This document shows, in pieces, positions 35,601 through 43,900 of a stretch of 64,000 nt of DNA (position 1 is its first letter; each line of letters begins with the position of its first letter). A program made the translations under genes and the position numbers. The stretch spans positions 1,094,385 to 1,158,384 of the forward strand of contig NZ_LR131147.1 in assembly GCF_900626285.1 (NCBI RefSeq), read 5' to 3'. The DNA comes from Intestinimonas massiliensis (ex Afouda et al. 2020) (GTDB taxonomy: Bacteria; Bacillota; Clostridia; Oscillospirales; Oscillospiraceae). Under the pieces are notes generated by a model. The model was not told the DNA's origin. It worked only from the letters and a program-made list of their open reading frames with translations, and did not search any database.

Positions 35601-35654
35601 GGCATAACTCATTACCGCCCGGGCAGAGAGCTCGTAGATCTGATAGGTCGCCAT
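32625..35654 (-). CDS. RNA-dependent RNA polymerase-like (two-barrel) protein
   Basis: A 1009-aa protein with the signature of the two-double-psi-barrel polymerases, close to eukaryotic RNAi-type RdRPs. RNPH (residues 528-531) is followed by HLTDVVMVSAD and GGADYDGD, whose DYDGD (577-581) is the catalytic DxDGD that binds Mg. This matches the family order RNP...D-V-V...GGDLDGD. The N-terminal 500 residues carry conserved-looking basic segments but I cannot assign domains; the C-terminal third is helical. SD GGAGGTGA precedes the ATG at 35654. It shares an operon with the 290-aa partner and is divergent from the RepA-like helicase. Confidence 0.75.
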   Translation of the reverse strand: MATYQIYELSARAVMSYAAEQDGVYTFALSRSATEHCKVPGAKHEQDSCAMFHQLMYQLHGNSWRERGEEKVTALSDVLFYMDFAGIFDRSGTGRMQRARREKARDMFRPEGITLDFGGGPCRYVAFERSASMSRQSRLSFIRAELYEPMRQRIMLNMELGRYQLSKLYAYNGLMFSSGTRVDDIRIDKNHRVIVVDNPTTRVGHVPILTLRELDQPGKFRLSEDYQDLDITCFDGVGLISKEYAEVVDKACCGSHTHTSFQIRMPYIKGMLHQVDFKDFLKRSGTQTIVDIWGKAHPVRSVDIILTRSQFKAYGWLQENGMTWEDYWDAFREYNHALYITNLNKTEPEKFVELNYQFLSTLSIQPEEFRPADLPEGWEHSPEDDPRQWLTKATETAYYNFRANEAYQQEYFRRGLSQPRGSRAHIMARVLEKNPKFIREPIYAEQLDGQARKILRGYAVGRLLVPGDNRFLSGDLLELLRQLITPRVFQLPGERDFCNQVMGDFFAEDSFFAPGAAYDHEDSCTLLRNPHIAWNEELQLSVYPGGDALRQHYLDHLTDVVMVSADSLAAERLGGADYDGDLIKTIADPILNRCVKRNYDYDVHQQLSNNANLPLLKIPSLSAPKSDTKEWQARFQTVENTFAARIGQICNAALDRSVIAYNDHADPEERKRCRRDLESLAIYSGLEIDAAKTGVRPNLDEFLGGRKVKRTPFLQYKYLLERAEERRRAWYEPTHRERLDSFFSGIDWDTVDSPVERLPWLARQLERNTPKVQEKPAKDSELFVFAQERSWKKRLDENILSSVSALLWDYEHCLSRIRACRAPAKGQQRKTDIDRILYARGQEEVYDSDELYAFFQQLSSERISTLRKAIVDQQWHLMTEEQREAFLREWLPEGADYYDLLTDFRHGGFRMLGDLVCDIDDLETARERKQLRRSVDSPAFQKMMEAYLSAPFSGNERAVVSRACRKLLNKIVRPSLAVPYVVALGKRNLLWDLLLDHIEEHVLEVNHAE

Positions 35655-35675
35655 TGGCTCACCTCCGTTTGCTCT

Positions 35676-35703
35676 ATTCTACCACAAACCATTTCAAAAT
35701 CAA
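35676..35703 (-). promoter_or_regulatory. Promoter of the polymerase-like operon
   Basis: On the minus strand TTGATT (35703-35698), a 16-bp spacer and TAGAAT (35681-35676), 22 bases before the ATG. Confidence 0.55.
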
Positions 35704-35714
35704 AATGAATACTA

Positions 35715-35745
35715 CTCCCACTTCTTTTGAGGTGGGAGCTTTTTG
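35715..35745 (+). terminator. Attenuator-like terminator in the repA leader
   Basis: CTCCCACTTC (35715-35724) pairs with GAGGTGGGAG (35729-35738), followed by CTTTTTG, 30 bases before the repA SD. It may hold repA expression down, or end transcripts coming from outside. Confidence 0.6.
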
Positions 35746-35776
35746 TATTCAAATTCTTGAAATGGAGGTACTAAAC

Positions 35777-36853
35777 ATGAACAACAAAATGAACCATCCC
35801 CTGATCACAGTTGACGGCAGAACCCTGATGGATCGTCCGCTGGAACCGCCCAATTTTGTGGTGGATACCCTGATCTCTCAGGGTCTGCACATCCTGGCTG
35901 GTTCCCCGAAGGTGGGCAAGTCCTGGCTTGCTCTGTGGCTGGCGGTGACAGTTGCCAAGGGAGAACCGGTCTGGAACATGAGCACCAAGCAGGGCACCAC
36001 ACTCTATCTCTGTCTGGAGGATTCCGTCCTCCGCATCCAGAATCGACTCTTTGAAATCACTGAGGATGCACCAGACAGCGTCCACTTCTGTACCGAGTGC
36101 GCCCACATCGGCCAAGGGTTGGAGGAACAGGTGGACGCATTTATCGCCGCACACCCCGACACAGTGCTGGTCATCATTGACACCCTGCAGATGGTCCGTC
36201 CGGTCCACGACGCCACCTATGCCAACGACTACCGGGATCTGTCCGTGCTCAAGCGGCTGGCGGACAAGCACGGCATTGCCATCCTGCTCATCCACCATCT
36301 GCGGAAAGAAAAGGCGGAGGATGTGTTCCACCGGATCTCCGGGACCACTGCTATCAGTGGTGCGGTGGATTCCAGCTTCACACTGGTGGAAGAAAAGCGG
36401 GGCAGCGACAGGGCCAGACTGACCTGCGTGGGCCGGGACATCGAATACCGGGAGTTGGAGCTTCGACGCAGCGAGGAAAATGTGTGGGAGTTGGTTTCGG
36501 ACAGCAGAGAAGAACCCGTGCTGCGTGAGGATCGGATCGTCGTTCTCCTCTATGCGTTCATGAGCAGCAGAACAATATTTATCGGCACTCCCACGGAACT
36601 CTCCGAAAAGATCGACCCTGATAAGTCCGAAGGGATAACGCCCAAAAAGATTTCAAGGATGATCCTGCAAAGCGTTGAGGCCCTAAGAAAAAACGGCATT
36701 AAGGCAACGGTGCGCCGCAGCAACGGGAAACGAGTGATTGAGCTGCGTCGTGCCGATAGTGTCGATTTGGAGGGTGCCGGAGAAATCGTCCCTATCGACC
36801 CTGTCGGGGCGCTGTGCGGCGATTTGCGGGCGATTTCCGGGTGCGGCGAGTAA
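35777..36853 (+). CDS. RepA-like replicative helicase (RecA-fold ATPase)
   Basis: A 358-aa RecA-like ATPase of the RepA/AAA_25 plasmid helicase family. Walker A is AGSPKVGKSWLALWLA, Walker B VLVIIDTLQMV, followed by ILLIHHLRKEK and a sensor-like SGTTAISGAVDSS. A winged-helix-like C-terminal part follows. Hexameric helicases of this type open the origin or drive the fork of small replicons, so the element may replicate after excision. Start ATG 35777 follows TGGAGG. Confidence 0.85.
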   Translation: MNNKMNHPLITVDGRTLMDRPLEPPNFVVDTLISQGLHILAGSPKVGKSWLALWLAVTVAKGEPVWNMSTKQGTTLYLCLEDSVLRIQNRLFEITEDAPDSVHFCTECAHIGQGLEEQVDAFIAAHPDTVLVIIDTLQMVRPVHDATYANDYRDLSVLKRLADKHGIAILLIHHLRKEKAEDVFHRISGTTAISGAVDSSFTLVEEKRGSDRARLTCVGRDIEYRELELRRSEENVWELVSDSREEPVLREDRIVVLLYAFMSSRTIFIGTPTELSEKIDPDKSEGITPKKISRMILQSVEALRKNGIKATVRRSNGKRVIELRRADSVDLEGAGEIVPIDPVGALCGDLRAISGCGE

Positions 36854-37055
36854 ACTCCCGCAAGGCAAAAGAAACGCCGTGTTGGGCCGCTTGTGGCCGA
36901 AGGTGGAGCGCGGGTGTTCGGCGCGGGAGAATCACCTCCTTGGAGGTGGCCAGCATCGCGTTTGTCTGGTCAACGGCACAGCCGCCGCCCGCCTTCCGCT
37001 TGTTTGCGGGGCGCTGCCCCACACCCCATTTTTACGAAAGACTGGAGGAAACGAC
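36854..37055 (+). other. Putative oriT region
   Basis: 202 gene-free bases between repA and mobC, where mobilizable elements usually carry their transfer origin. It holds CACCTCCTTGGAGGTG as a palindrome (36934-36949), GGCCGCTTGTGGCC (36885-36898), and a TTTGTCTGGTCAACGG stretch. The nick site is not identifiable by eye. Confidence 0.45.
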
Positions 37056-37367
37056 ATGAAAAAAGATATCAAGTTCAGTACCCGGATGGCATCTGCAGAC
37101 CGGGAGGCCATCAAGGAATTGGCGAAACGCTCCGGAATGTCCATGAGCGACTATGTGACAGCCTGCTGTCTGGGAAAGCAGGTTGTGGTCATCGATGGAC
37201 TGAAAGAAGTGCTCAAGGAGCTGAAGTCAATCGGCAGAAATCTGAATCAACTCGTCACCCTGGCACATATGGGACGCATCACGGTAGTCAATCTGGACAG
37301 CGTACGCCAGGCATTCTCTGAACTCTGCGCCGCTGTCCGGTTGATTCTGGAACGAAAGCGGTGGTAA
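37056..37367 (+). CDS. mobC: MobC-like relaxosome protein
   Basis: A 103-aa protein with a ribbon-helix-helix-like N-terminus (KFSTRMASADREAIKELAKR, SGMSMSDYVTACCLG) and the MobC C-terminal ELKSIGRNLNQLVTLAHMGR motif. It helps the relaxase melt and bind oriT. Lies 3 nt upstream of the relaxase gene; SD TGGAGG. Confidence 0.88.
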   Translation: MKKDIKFSTRMASADREAIKELAKRSGMSMSDYVTACCLGKQVVVIDGLKEVLKELKSIGRNLNQLVTLAHMGRITVVNLDSVRQAFSELCAAVRLILERKRW

Positions 37368-37370
37368 AAA

Positions 37371-38738
37371 ATGGCAATCATCAGCTTCACTAACTACAAG
37401 CGAGGACAGACCACCGGATGCATGGGAGCCGTGATGCGGTACACCATGCAGAACAAAAAAACTGAGTTTGAGGGGCAGCAGTTGGTCACAGGCATCAACT
37501 GCCAGCCGGAATCTGTCTATGCGGACTTCATGACCACCAAGCGGCTGCATCACAAAACCGACGGCGTGCTGTTCTACCACATGGTGCAGAGCTTCCCGAA
37601 AGGCGAAGCAGTCGATCCGCTCACCGCTCATGCAGCGGCATTGAAGCTGGCTGAGTACTATGAGGGATATGAAGTCCTGGTCTGCACCCATACAGACCGG
37701 GAACACATTCATTCCCACTTTCTCATCAACTCCGTCAACTTCGATACTGGGAAGAAACTGCACATCGCAAAGGAGCAGCTCCAGGAACTGCGGCAGCGCA
37801 ACGATCAAGTCTGCATGGAGTTTTCGCTCCCTGTGTTCAAGCCCACGAACAGGAAAGAGAAGACCAAGACCATGTCCATCGGCGAGTATCACACGGCCGC
37901 CCGTGGTCAGAGTAAGAAGCTGCAACTCATGAATATCATCAACGACTGTATGCGCCACGCCTCCAGCCGTGAGGAGTTTATTGCGCTGATGGAGAGCGAG
38001 GGCTGCAAGGTGCGCTGGGAAACCTCCCGGCGGAACATCACCTACACCACACCCAGCGGCTGGCAGTGCCGTGACCGCCTGCTGTTCGGGGAGAAATATC
38101 TGAAGGAGAATATGGAATATGAATTCAGGATCAGAGAAGAAATTATCTATGGACGAGCTGTTGGAAAAGAACCGTCCCGCGCAGATGGTACAGACCACGC
38201 CGCAGCCTCCGGCGCAGGAGCTGACACTGCCTCCCGAAGTGCATCCTACGAAAGCAGAATGGGAGGATCTGCAGAGCGACCTCTACACACTGGGGTACCA
38301 CACCGAGAGACAGACTGGCTATCTGAAGAAGATCAGCGAATTGCTGGTGCAGCTCCCGACCCAGACGCAGATGGACGAGCTGCTGAAAGCGGTGAAGCAT
38401 CTGGAGCAGATGAGCGAACAGGCTGGGAAGCGGAACGAGAAGCGTTTTTCTCTGCCCGGCATCAGACTGCCCAGACTGAGTCTGCCGGACATTCCATGGA
38501 CCAGTCTGCTGTTGGGACTGGCGGCCCTGGCGCTGACTGGGCTGGTGCTGTGGGTGGTGTGGTCCAGCTTGGACACGCTCTGGAGCGCGGCCAGGGGCCT
38601 GCTCCCGTGAGGGACGCCACCGCCATGCACCACCACGCAGACAGCAAAGCCCTTCGAAAGGAGCGGCAAAAGAAAATTGTCCTCGGTCACAAGGAGGACG
38701 ATCACGAAGAAGAACCAACTTGGCAGCAGACCATGTGA
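37371..38738 (+). CDS. MobP-type relaxase
   Basis: A 455-aa relaxase of the MobA/VirD2 family. The three-His metal motif is HTDREHIHSHF, and the N-terminus has the catalytic Tyr region (AVMRYTMQNKK) before it. It nicks oriT and carries the strand to the recipient. The C-terminal 200 residues are low-complexity and Ala/Gly/Glu-rich, because this stretch also encodes another protein in a second frame; the frame ends with a charged tail (KALRKERQKKIVLGHKEDD). Confidence 0.87.
   Translation: MAIISFTNYKRGQTTGCMGAVMRYTMQNKKTEFEGQQLVTGINCQPESVYADFMTTKRLHHKTDGVLFYHMVQSFPKGEAVDPLTAHAAALKLAEYYEGYEVLVCTHTDREHIHSHFLINSVNFDTGKKLHIAKEQLQELRQRNDQVCMEFSLPVFKPTNRKEKTKTMSIGEYHTAARGQSKKLQLMNIINDCMRHASSREEFIALMESEGCKVRWETSRRNITYTTPSGWQCRDRLLFGEKYLKENMEYEFRIREEIIYGRAVGKEPSRADGTDHAAASGAGADTASRSASYESRMGGSAERPLHTGVPHRETDWLSEEDQRIAGAAPDPDADGRAAESGEASGADERTGWEAEREAFFSARHQTAQTESAGHSMDQSAVGTGGPGADWAGAVGGVVQLGHALERGQGPAPVRDATAMHHHADSKALRKERQKKIVLGHKEDDHEEEPTWQQTM
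38119..38610 (+). CDS. MobB-like membrane protein nested inside the relaxase gene
   Basis: A 163-aa ORF in another frame, wholly within the relaxase gene. Unlike chance frames it has ordered protein character: an N-terminal Pro-rich part, a heptad-like helical stretch (ISELLVQLPTQTQMDELLKA), and a single C-terminal membrane helix (TSLLLGLAALALTGLVLWVV). The layout mirrors MobB of RSF1010, which is nested in mobA and sits in the membrane. Its start follows GAAGGAGAATATGG. Confidence 0.65.
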   Translation: MNSGSEKKLSMDELLEKNRPAQMVQTTPQPPAQELTLPPEVHPTKAEWEDLQSDLYTLGYHTERQTGYLKKISELLVQLPTQTQMDELLKAVKHLEQMSEQAGKRNEKRFSLPGIRLPRLSLPDIPWTSLLLGLAALALTGLVLWVVWSSLDTLWSAARGLLP

Positions 38739-38786
38739 CGGTCTGCTTTTTTGTTGCCCGAATTGGTTTCGGGAGAAAGGAGCGCC

Positions 38787-39071
38787 ATGAAAAAGGCATA
38801 TGAGGAATACCGTGACACCGGCATGCTGGGCGGATACGATCCCCACGGAGCACTGCTGCGGGAAACGGAAAGCGGAGAGGTGCTGACCAGCTTTCGTGAC
38901 ACCTGCTACCAGCACCAGGACGATCACAACATCAATCAAAGGGAGATGCTCATTGGAGGGAAGGTATTTCATGTGACCTCCGTGTTCCCGATGGAGGCCA
39001 CAGCGACCCCCACAGACAAGCTGCTCTCGCTCATTGACACAGACCTAAAGAAGGAAGCCCACGGCGCGTAA
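38787..39071 (+). CDS. TnpW-like transposon protein
   Basis: A 94-aa protein whose C-terminal half (KVFHVTSVFPMEATATPTDK, LLSLIDTDL) resembles the TnpW proteins that sit beside TnpX-type recombinases in Tn4451-like elements. Function is unknown. Start ATG 38787 follows GAAAGGAG. Upstream of the serine recombinase by 85 nt. Confidence 0.6.
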   Translation: MKKAYEEYRDTGMLGGYDPHGALLRETESGEVLTSFRDTCYQHQDDHNINQREMLIGGKVFHVTSVFPMEATATPTDKLLSLIDTDLKKEAHGA

Positions 39072-39156
39072 GGTTTCCGTGGACTTGTGCAGGCCGGTGG
39101 GGTATACTGTCCGTACCCCATACCGGCTTGCCCCAGTAAAAGGAGGTTACAGAGAT

Positions 39157-40860
39157 ATGGCAAGCCAAAAATATAATATCTTATACGGAAGACTCAGTCA
39201 GGAGGATGAGCGGCAGAGGGATGACCGGCAGAAAGAGTCCAATTCCATCCACAATCAGAAACTCTTCCTGGAGCAGTACGCAGCGGATCATGGGTTTGAA
39301 AACACGCTGTTCCTGGCGGACGATGGCTACTCCGGTACAAACTTTGACCGTCCAGCCTGGAAGAAGATCATAGAAATGGTGGAACGGGACGAGGTGGAGA
39401 CCATCATCGTCAAGGATCTCAGCCGCCTGGGACGAGAATACCTTCAGGTGGGACAGTACACGGAGATCTACTTTCCGGAAAAGGGTGTCCGCTTTATCGC
39501 GGTCAATGATGGCGTGGATTCCCTGGTGGAGAGCAGCAACGACTTTAATCCTATCCGTAACTGGGCCAACGAACTCCACGCCAAGGACACCAGTAAGAAA
39601 GTACGCGCCATCAAGAAGATGCAGGCGGAGCGCGGAGAGCGGCTGGGCGGCAAACCGCCCTACGGCTACAAGAAAAAGGACAAGGACTCCAAGGAGATCA
39701 TCCCCGATGAGGAAACCGCTCCCATCGTGCGTCGTATCTTTGACCTGTGCGCCGCAGGGAAGGGACCGAACCAGATCGCCAGAATCCTGACCCAAGAGCA
39801 GGTGCTGAATCCGACCAACCAGTACTACCAGGCTACCGGAGCTGCCTGTACCAATCTGGATACCACCCGTCCCTACACCTGGTCCGGCAGAACCGTGGCT
39901 AAGATCCTGGAAAACAAGGTCTACATCGGGCACACGCTCAACATGAAGAAAACAACGCTCTCCTATAAAAACAAAAAGCAAATCCAGAAACCAGAGAGCG
40001 AGCAGATCCTTGTGGAGAACACCCATGAGCCACTCATCTCCATGGAGGTCTGGGAGATCGTGCAGGATGTGCGGGAGCACAAACGGCGGCCGCCCAAGCA
40101 CATGGAGGAACCCAATCTGTTCTCTGGACTGGTCTACTGTGCCGACTGCGGAAAATACATGGTGCTCTGCCGGACCGAGAAAATGCGGGAGGATCAGTAT
40201 TATTTCCGGTGCTCAACCTACAGTAAGCGCGGGAAAACCGCCTGCTCACCCCACCAGATCCGGGAGGCGGACCTGAAAGCCATCGTGCTGGACGACCTGC
40301 GCAGGGTCACGCACTTCGCACGGATGAAGGAGCGGCAATTCGCCCAGTACATCAACCAGAGGAACACCGCAGAACTGCGCCGAGAAATCAACCGTCTGCA
40401 GAAGGAACTGGATTCTATGCGGCGGAGATACGATGAGTTGTCCGCGCTGTTCAAGCGTCTCTACGAGGACAATGTTCTGGGGCGGGTGACCAATGAACAA
40501 TTCCGCATGCTCTCCGCAGACTACAACGCTGAGCAAAAAAATCTGTCTGTCGCCATTCCGGCCAAGGAGGAACAGTTGGAGAAACTGAAAGCCTCAGCCG
40601 CCAATGTGGACGCCTTCATTGAGAAGGCCAAACGGTACACTACCATCGACGAACTGACGCCGGAACTGCTGCGGCTCTTCATCCAGCGGATTGAGGTGGG
40701 AGAACGGAGCCAAAAGTATTCCCGCTCTGCAGGACAAAGTATCAGGATCGTGTACAGGGACATCGGCAGAGTGGACAGCCCTATGCAGGAAGGTGAGCAC
40801 ATACCGCATATCACAAAGCAGATTACAGATATTGAAGAAATCAAGCGATTGCTGGCATAA
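39157..40860 (+). CDS. Large serine recombinase (integrase/excisionase of the element)
   Basis: A 567-aa TnpX-type recombinase. The catalytic Ser is S14 in YGRLSQED; the N-terminal resolvase domain continues with DDGYSGTNFDRPAW and KDLSRLGRE. Then come the recombinase domain (LGGKPPYGYKK), a zinc ribbon (CADCGKYM ... CSTY ... TAC), a coiled coil around residues 395-430, and a C-terminal DUF4368-like part. It lies 54 nt from attR, as usual for such integrases. Start set by AGGAGG. Confidence 0.95.
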   Translation: MASQKYNILYGRLSQEDERQRDDRQKESNSIHNQKLFLEQYAADHGFENTLFLADDGYSGTNFDRPAWKKIIEMVERDEVETIIVKDLSRLGREYLQVGQYTEIYFPEKGVRFIAVNDGVDSLVESSNDFNPIRNWANELHAKDTSKKVRAIKKMQAERGERLGGKPPYGYKKKDKDSKEIIPDEETAPIVRRIFDLCAAGKGPNQIARILTQEQVLNPTNQYYQATGAACTNLDTTRPYTWSGRTVAKILENKVYIGHTLNMKKTTLSYKNKKQIQKPESEQILVENTHEPLISMEVWEIVQDVREHKRRPPKHMEEPNLFSGLVYCADCGKYMVLCRTEKMREDQYYFRCSTYSKRGKTACSPHQIREADLKAIVLDDLRRVTHFARMKERQFAQYINQRNTAELRREINRLQKELDSMRRRYDELSALFKRLYEDNVLGRVTNEQFRMLSADYNAEQKNLSVAIPAKEEQLEKLKASAANVDAFIEKAKRYTTIDELTPELLRLFIQRIEVGERSQKYSRSAGQSIRIVYRDIGRVDSPMQEGEHIPHITKQITDIEEIKRLLA

Positions 40861-40866
40861 AACACA

Positions 40867-40896
40867 ACAGGCGGACAGCTTCCGCTGTCCGCCTGT
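40867..40896 (+). terminator. Terminator of the recombinase gene
   Basis: ACAGGCGGACAGC pairs with GCTGTCCGCCTGT around a TTCC loop, directly after the stop codon; few U follow. Confidence 0.6.
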
Positions 40897-40913
40897 GTGC
40901 CTGACAATTCACA

Positions 40914-40937
40914 AGGTTCAGAAAATGTACCTATGGG
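40914..40937 (+). other. attR of the integrative element
   Basis: AGGTTCA (40914-40920), GAAAAT, GTAC (40927-40930), CTATGGG (40931-40937). Joined with attL across GTAC it gives a symmetric attB (CCCATAG GTAC CTATGGG) and a symmetric attP (AGGTTCA, 6 nt, GTAC, 6 nt, TGAACCT). Confidence 0.65.
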
Positions 40938-40949
40938 AACTATCAGAAC

Positions 40950-40964
40950 GGGCGGTCCGTTTTT
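40950..40964 (-). terminator. Right arm of the terminator split by the mobile element
   Basis: GGGCGGTCCGTTTTT, exact reverse complement of 15375-15389, 10 bases beyond the GH3 stop codon. Once the other half of a bidirectional terminator. Confidence 0.75.
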
Positions 40965-40973
40965 GTATGTTCC

Positions 40974-43900
40974 TTACTTCCCGGTTACCTCCAGGAAGGT
41001 CATCAGCACCTTGCAGGCCTGCTCACGGGTGGCATTGTCGGCGGGGGCAAACAGGTTGCCGCCAATGCCGTTGATGATGCCGGCCTTCTGCATGGCGGCC
41101 ACTCCGTCGGCGGCCCAGTCGGAAACGCTGTCGGCGTCCGCGAAGGCGGAGCCGGCGCCCGTCTCGGGCAGCTTCACGCCGGTGCTCTCCGCATAGCGGT
41201 ACAGCATGGTGGCCATCTGCTCACGGGTAATGAGGGCGGTGGGGGCAAAGGTGTCGGCGGAGGTGCCGTTGACCACGCCGTTCTCCACGGCCCACACCAC
41301 ATAGGGCTCGTACCAGCTGCCGTGCTCCACGTCGGTGAAGGAGCTGGCGTCCTTGCTCAGGTCCTCGGCCTTCACACCGGCGGCGCCAGCCAGGAGCTTG
41401 ACGAACTCGGCCCGGGTAATGCTGCGGGTGGGGGCAAACAGGTTGCCGCCTACGCCGTCCACAATGCCCTGCTCATACAGCCCGTAGATGTAGGGGGCGG
41501 ACCAGCTGCCGGCGTCCACGTCGGAGAACTGGAAGGCCTGCTCCGCGAACACGGCCTGGATGGTGTGGCCGGAGGTCACGTTCTCAAAGGTGTAGCTGCT
41601 CACAGCACCCACGCTCTTGCCGTCCACCAGCACGTCCTTGACGGCGTAGCCCGCGTCGGCGGTGATGGTGAAGGTCTGGTTCTTGCCCTTCTCCACCGTC
41701 ACGGTCTGGGGGGCGATCTTACCGCCCTCACTCTGCTTGACGGTGATGGTGTACCGGCTGGCGGAGGTGCTGCCGCCGCCGCTGGTGCTGCCGCCGCCGG
41801 AGGCGGTCACAGTGATCTGGCAGGAGGCCTGGAGCACACCGCTCACATCAGCGGCCTTGATGGTCACAGTGCCGGCGGAGACAGCGGTCACCTTGCCCTC
41901 GCTGACGGTAGCCACGGAGGTGTTGGTGCTGTCCCACTTCAGGTTGTCGTTCTTGGTGCCGTCAGCGTCCAGACGGGCCACCAGATCCAGGGTCTCGCCA
42001 GCCTTCATCTCGGCGGATACCTGAGGTACGATGTACGCATCCGCAGTCACGCCGCTGGTGCCGCCTGCGGTGGCAGTGACCTTGACCGCAGAGGTGGCCG
42101 TGGCCCCGTCCTTGACCGTGACAACACAGGTGTTGCCGTCAGGCACGATGCTCAGGTTCTGATCGTCGGTACTCCAGATAACCGTGGGATAGGTGGCGGA
42201 TTCCGGCTCCACGGTAGCCTCCAGGGTGACCTCGCCGCCCGCCATAATGGCAACGCCGTCCTTACTCGTCACACCGGCAGGAACCAGGGTGATGCCGGTC
42301 ACTTCCACATCGTCATTTTTCTCCACCGTGATCTCACAGGTGGCTTCCTTGCCGCCCTCGAAGGTCTTGGCGGTGATGGTGGCGGTACCAACGGACACGC
42401 CCTTGACCACACCGTCCTCCACGGTGGCTACGGCGGGATTGCTGGAGGTCCAGATGACCTGCTGATAATCCGCGTCGGCAGGGGTGATGGTGGCGTTCAG
42501 GGTGACGGTCTCCCGCTCCCGGATGGTGGCCTCGGTCTGATCCAGCTCAATACCCGTGACGCCCTTGATGGACTTGACCACAATGGCGTGGGAGTCGGTG
42601 ATGGATTCGCCGCCTTTGCTGGCGGTGACCGTGATGGTGCAGACGCCGTCGCCCACGGCGGTGATCTTGCCGTTCTGGTCCACGGTGGCCACGTCCTCGT
42701 TATCGGAGGCATAGCTCAGGGTGATGCCGGCGGCCTCAGCCGCAGACTGATCCTTGTAGAGGGTGTCGTTCTCCAGAGAGACACTGGCGGTCACTTCGGT
42801 GGCCGGCATCTCGCTCTCCTGGTCGCTGTCTTCCAGGATGTAGTTGTCCACGGTCAGGGTGACAGCCTGGAGCCCGGCGGGCAGGTCGTCGGCGGTGAGG
42901 GCCACAGCCTGCTCGCAGCCGGCGATCTTGGTGTCGCAGTCGGAGCCCAGGTAGAAGGTCCAGCTGCCGTCGTCCAGGACAAAGCAGCCCTTGCTCTCGT
43001 CCCAGGAGGCCAGGTCCTTCAGCTTGACGGTGATGGTGACCTGTTGGCTCTCGCCGGCCTTCAAGAACACCTTGTCAAAGCCGGCCAGCTGCTTGTCGGC
43101 GCGGTTCAGCTCAGCGGCGTTGGGGCCTACGGCGTAGAGCTGGACCACTTCGCTGGCGTCCACATCGCTGGTGTTCTTCACCGTTACGGTGGCGGTAAGG
43201 GTACCGTCGTTATTGTCGGCGATGCTGTAGTCGGAGTAGGCAAACGTACCATAGCTCAGGCCGTAGCCGAAGGGGTAGTCCACGTCGCCCACAAAGTACA
43301 TATAGGTGCGGCCGTAGCTGCCGCCGTTGTCCAGGTCGATATCCTGAGGATCGCTGGCGGTGGGATAGATGCTGTAGTCGTGCTGCAGCTCGCCCAGCTG
43401 GCTCTCATCGGCATACCAGGTGGTATTCAGGCGGCCGGAGGGGCTCACCTTGCCGAACAGCACATTGGCCAGGGCAGCGCCCTGCTTCTCGCCCAGGTAG
43501 GAGGCCCACAGTACGGCGTCCGCCTTCTTCTCGCCCTGAGTGGCCCAATCCACGTTCACGATGGACTGGGTGTGCATGGCCACCACCAGGTTGGAGCAGT
43601 TATTGACCAGCTGCTCGCCCACTTCGGCCTGGCCACGGGGCAGATCCAGGGATTCACGGTCATTGCCCTCGCCGGCGTCGGCGCCGCCGGTCAGCATGGT
43701 GATCCGGGTAGCGGGGATGTAGACGGTCAGGACCTTGTCCTGGGACATCATTTCCATCTGCTCGGCGGTAGGCGCCCCCACCTGACCGTCGGTCTCGCTC
43801 AGCACGATGCTCTCCACCTGGATGGAAGTGCCGTTGGCCTCATTGTACTCCGCCACGGCGTCCTGGATTCCCTTCACGAAGGAGACGCTGATGCCGTTCT

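Larger units (their letters stand above)
15409..40930 (+). mobile_element. 25.5-kb integrative mobilizable element with large serine recombinase
   Basis: The element lies between convergent chromosomal genes (UDG and GH3) and interrupts their shared terminator. It carries a large serine recombinase next to its right end, a TnpW-like protein, a relaxase and MobC with a possible oriT, a RepA-like helicase, and a polymerase-like protein with partner. There is no type IV secretion set, so it is mobilizable rather than self-transmissible. The cargo half includes sirtuins, a radical SAM pair and metal ATPases. Base composition looks lower in GC than the flanking chromosome. Organisation is reminiscent of the Tn4451 family. 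Confidence 0.8.

Noticed and set aside
15423..40938. Direct repeat ACCTATGGG as the att core
   Set aside because: It is present near both ends (15423-15431 and 40929-40937), but crossing over there leaves an off-centre attB and an asymmetric attP, whereas GTAC gives two symmetric sites. Kept as the alternative.
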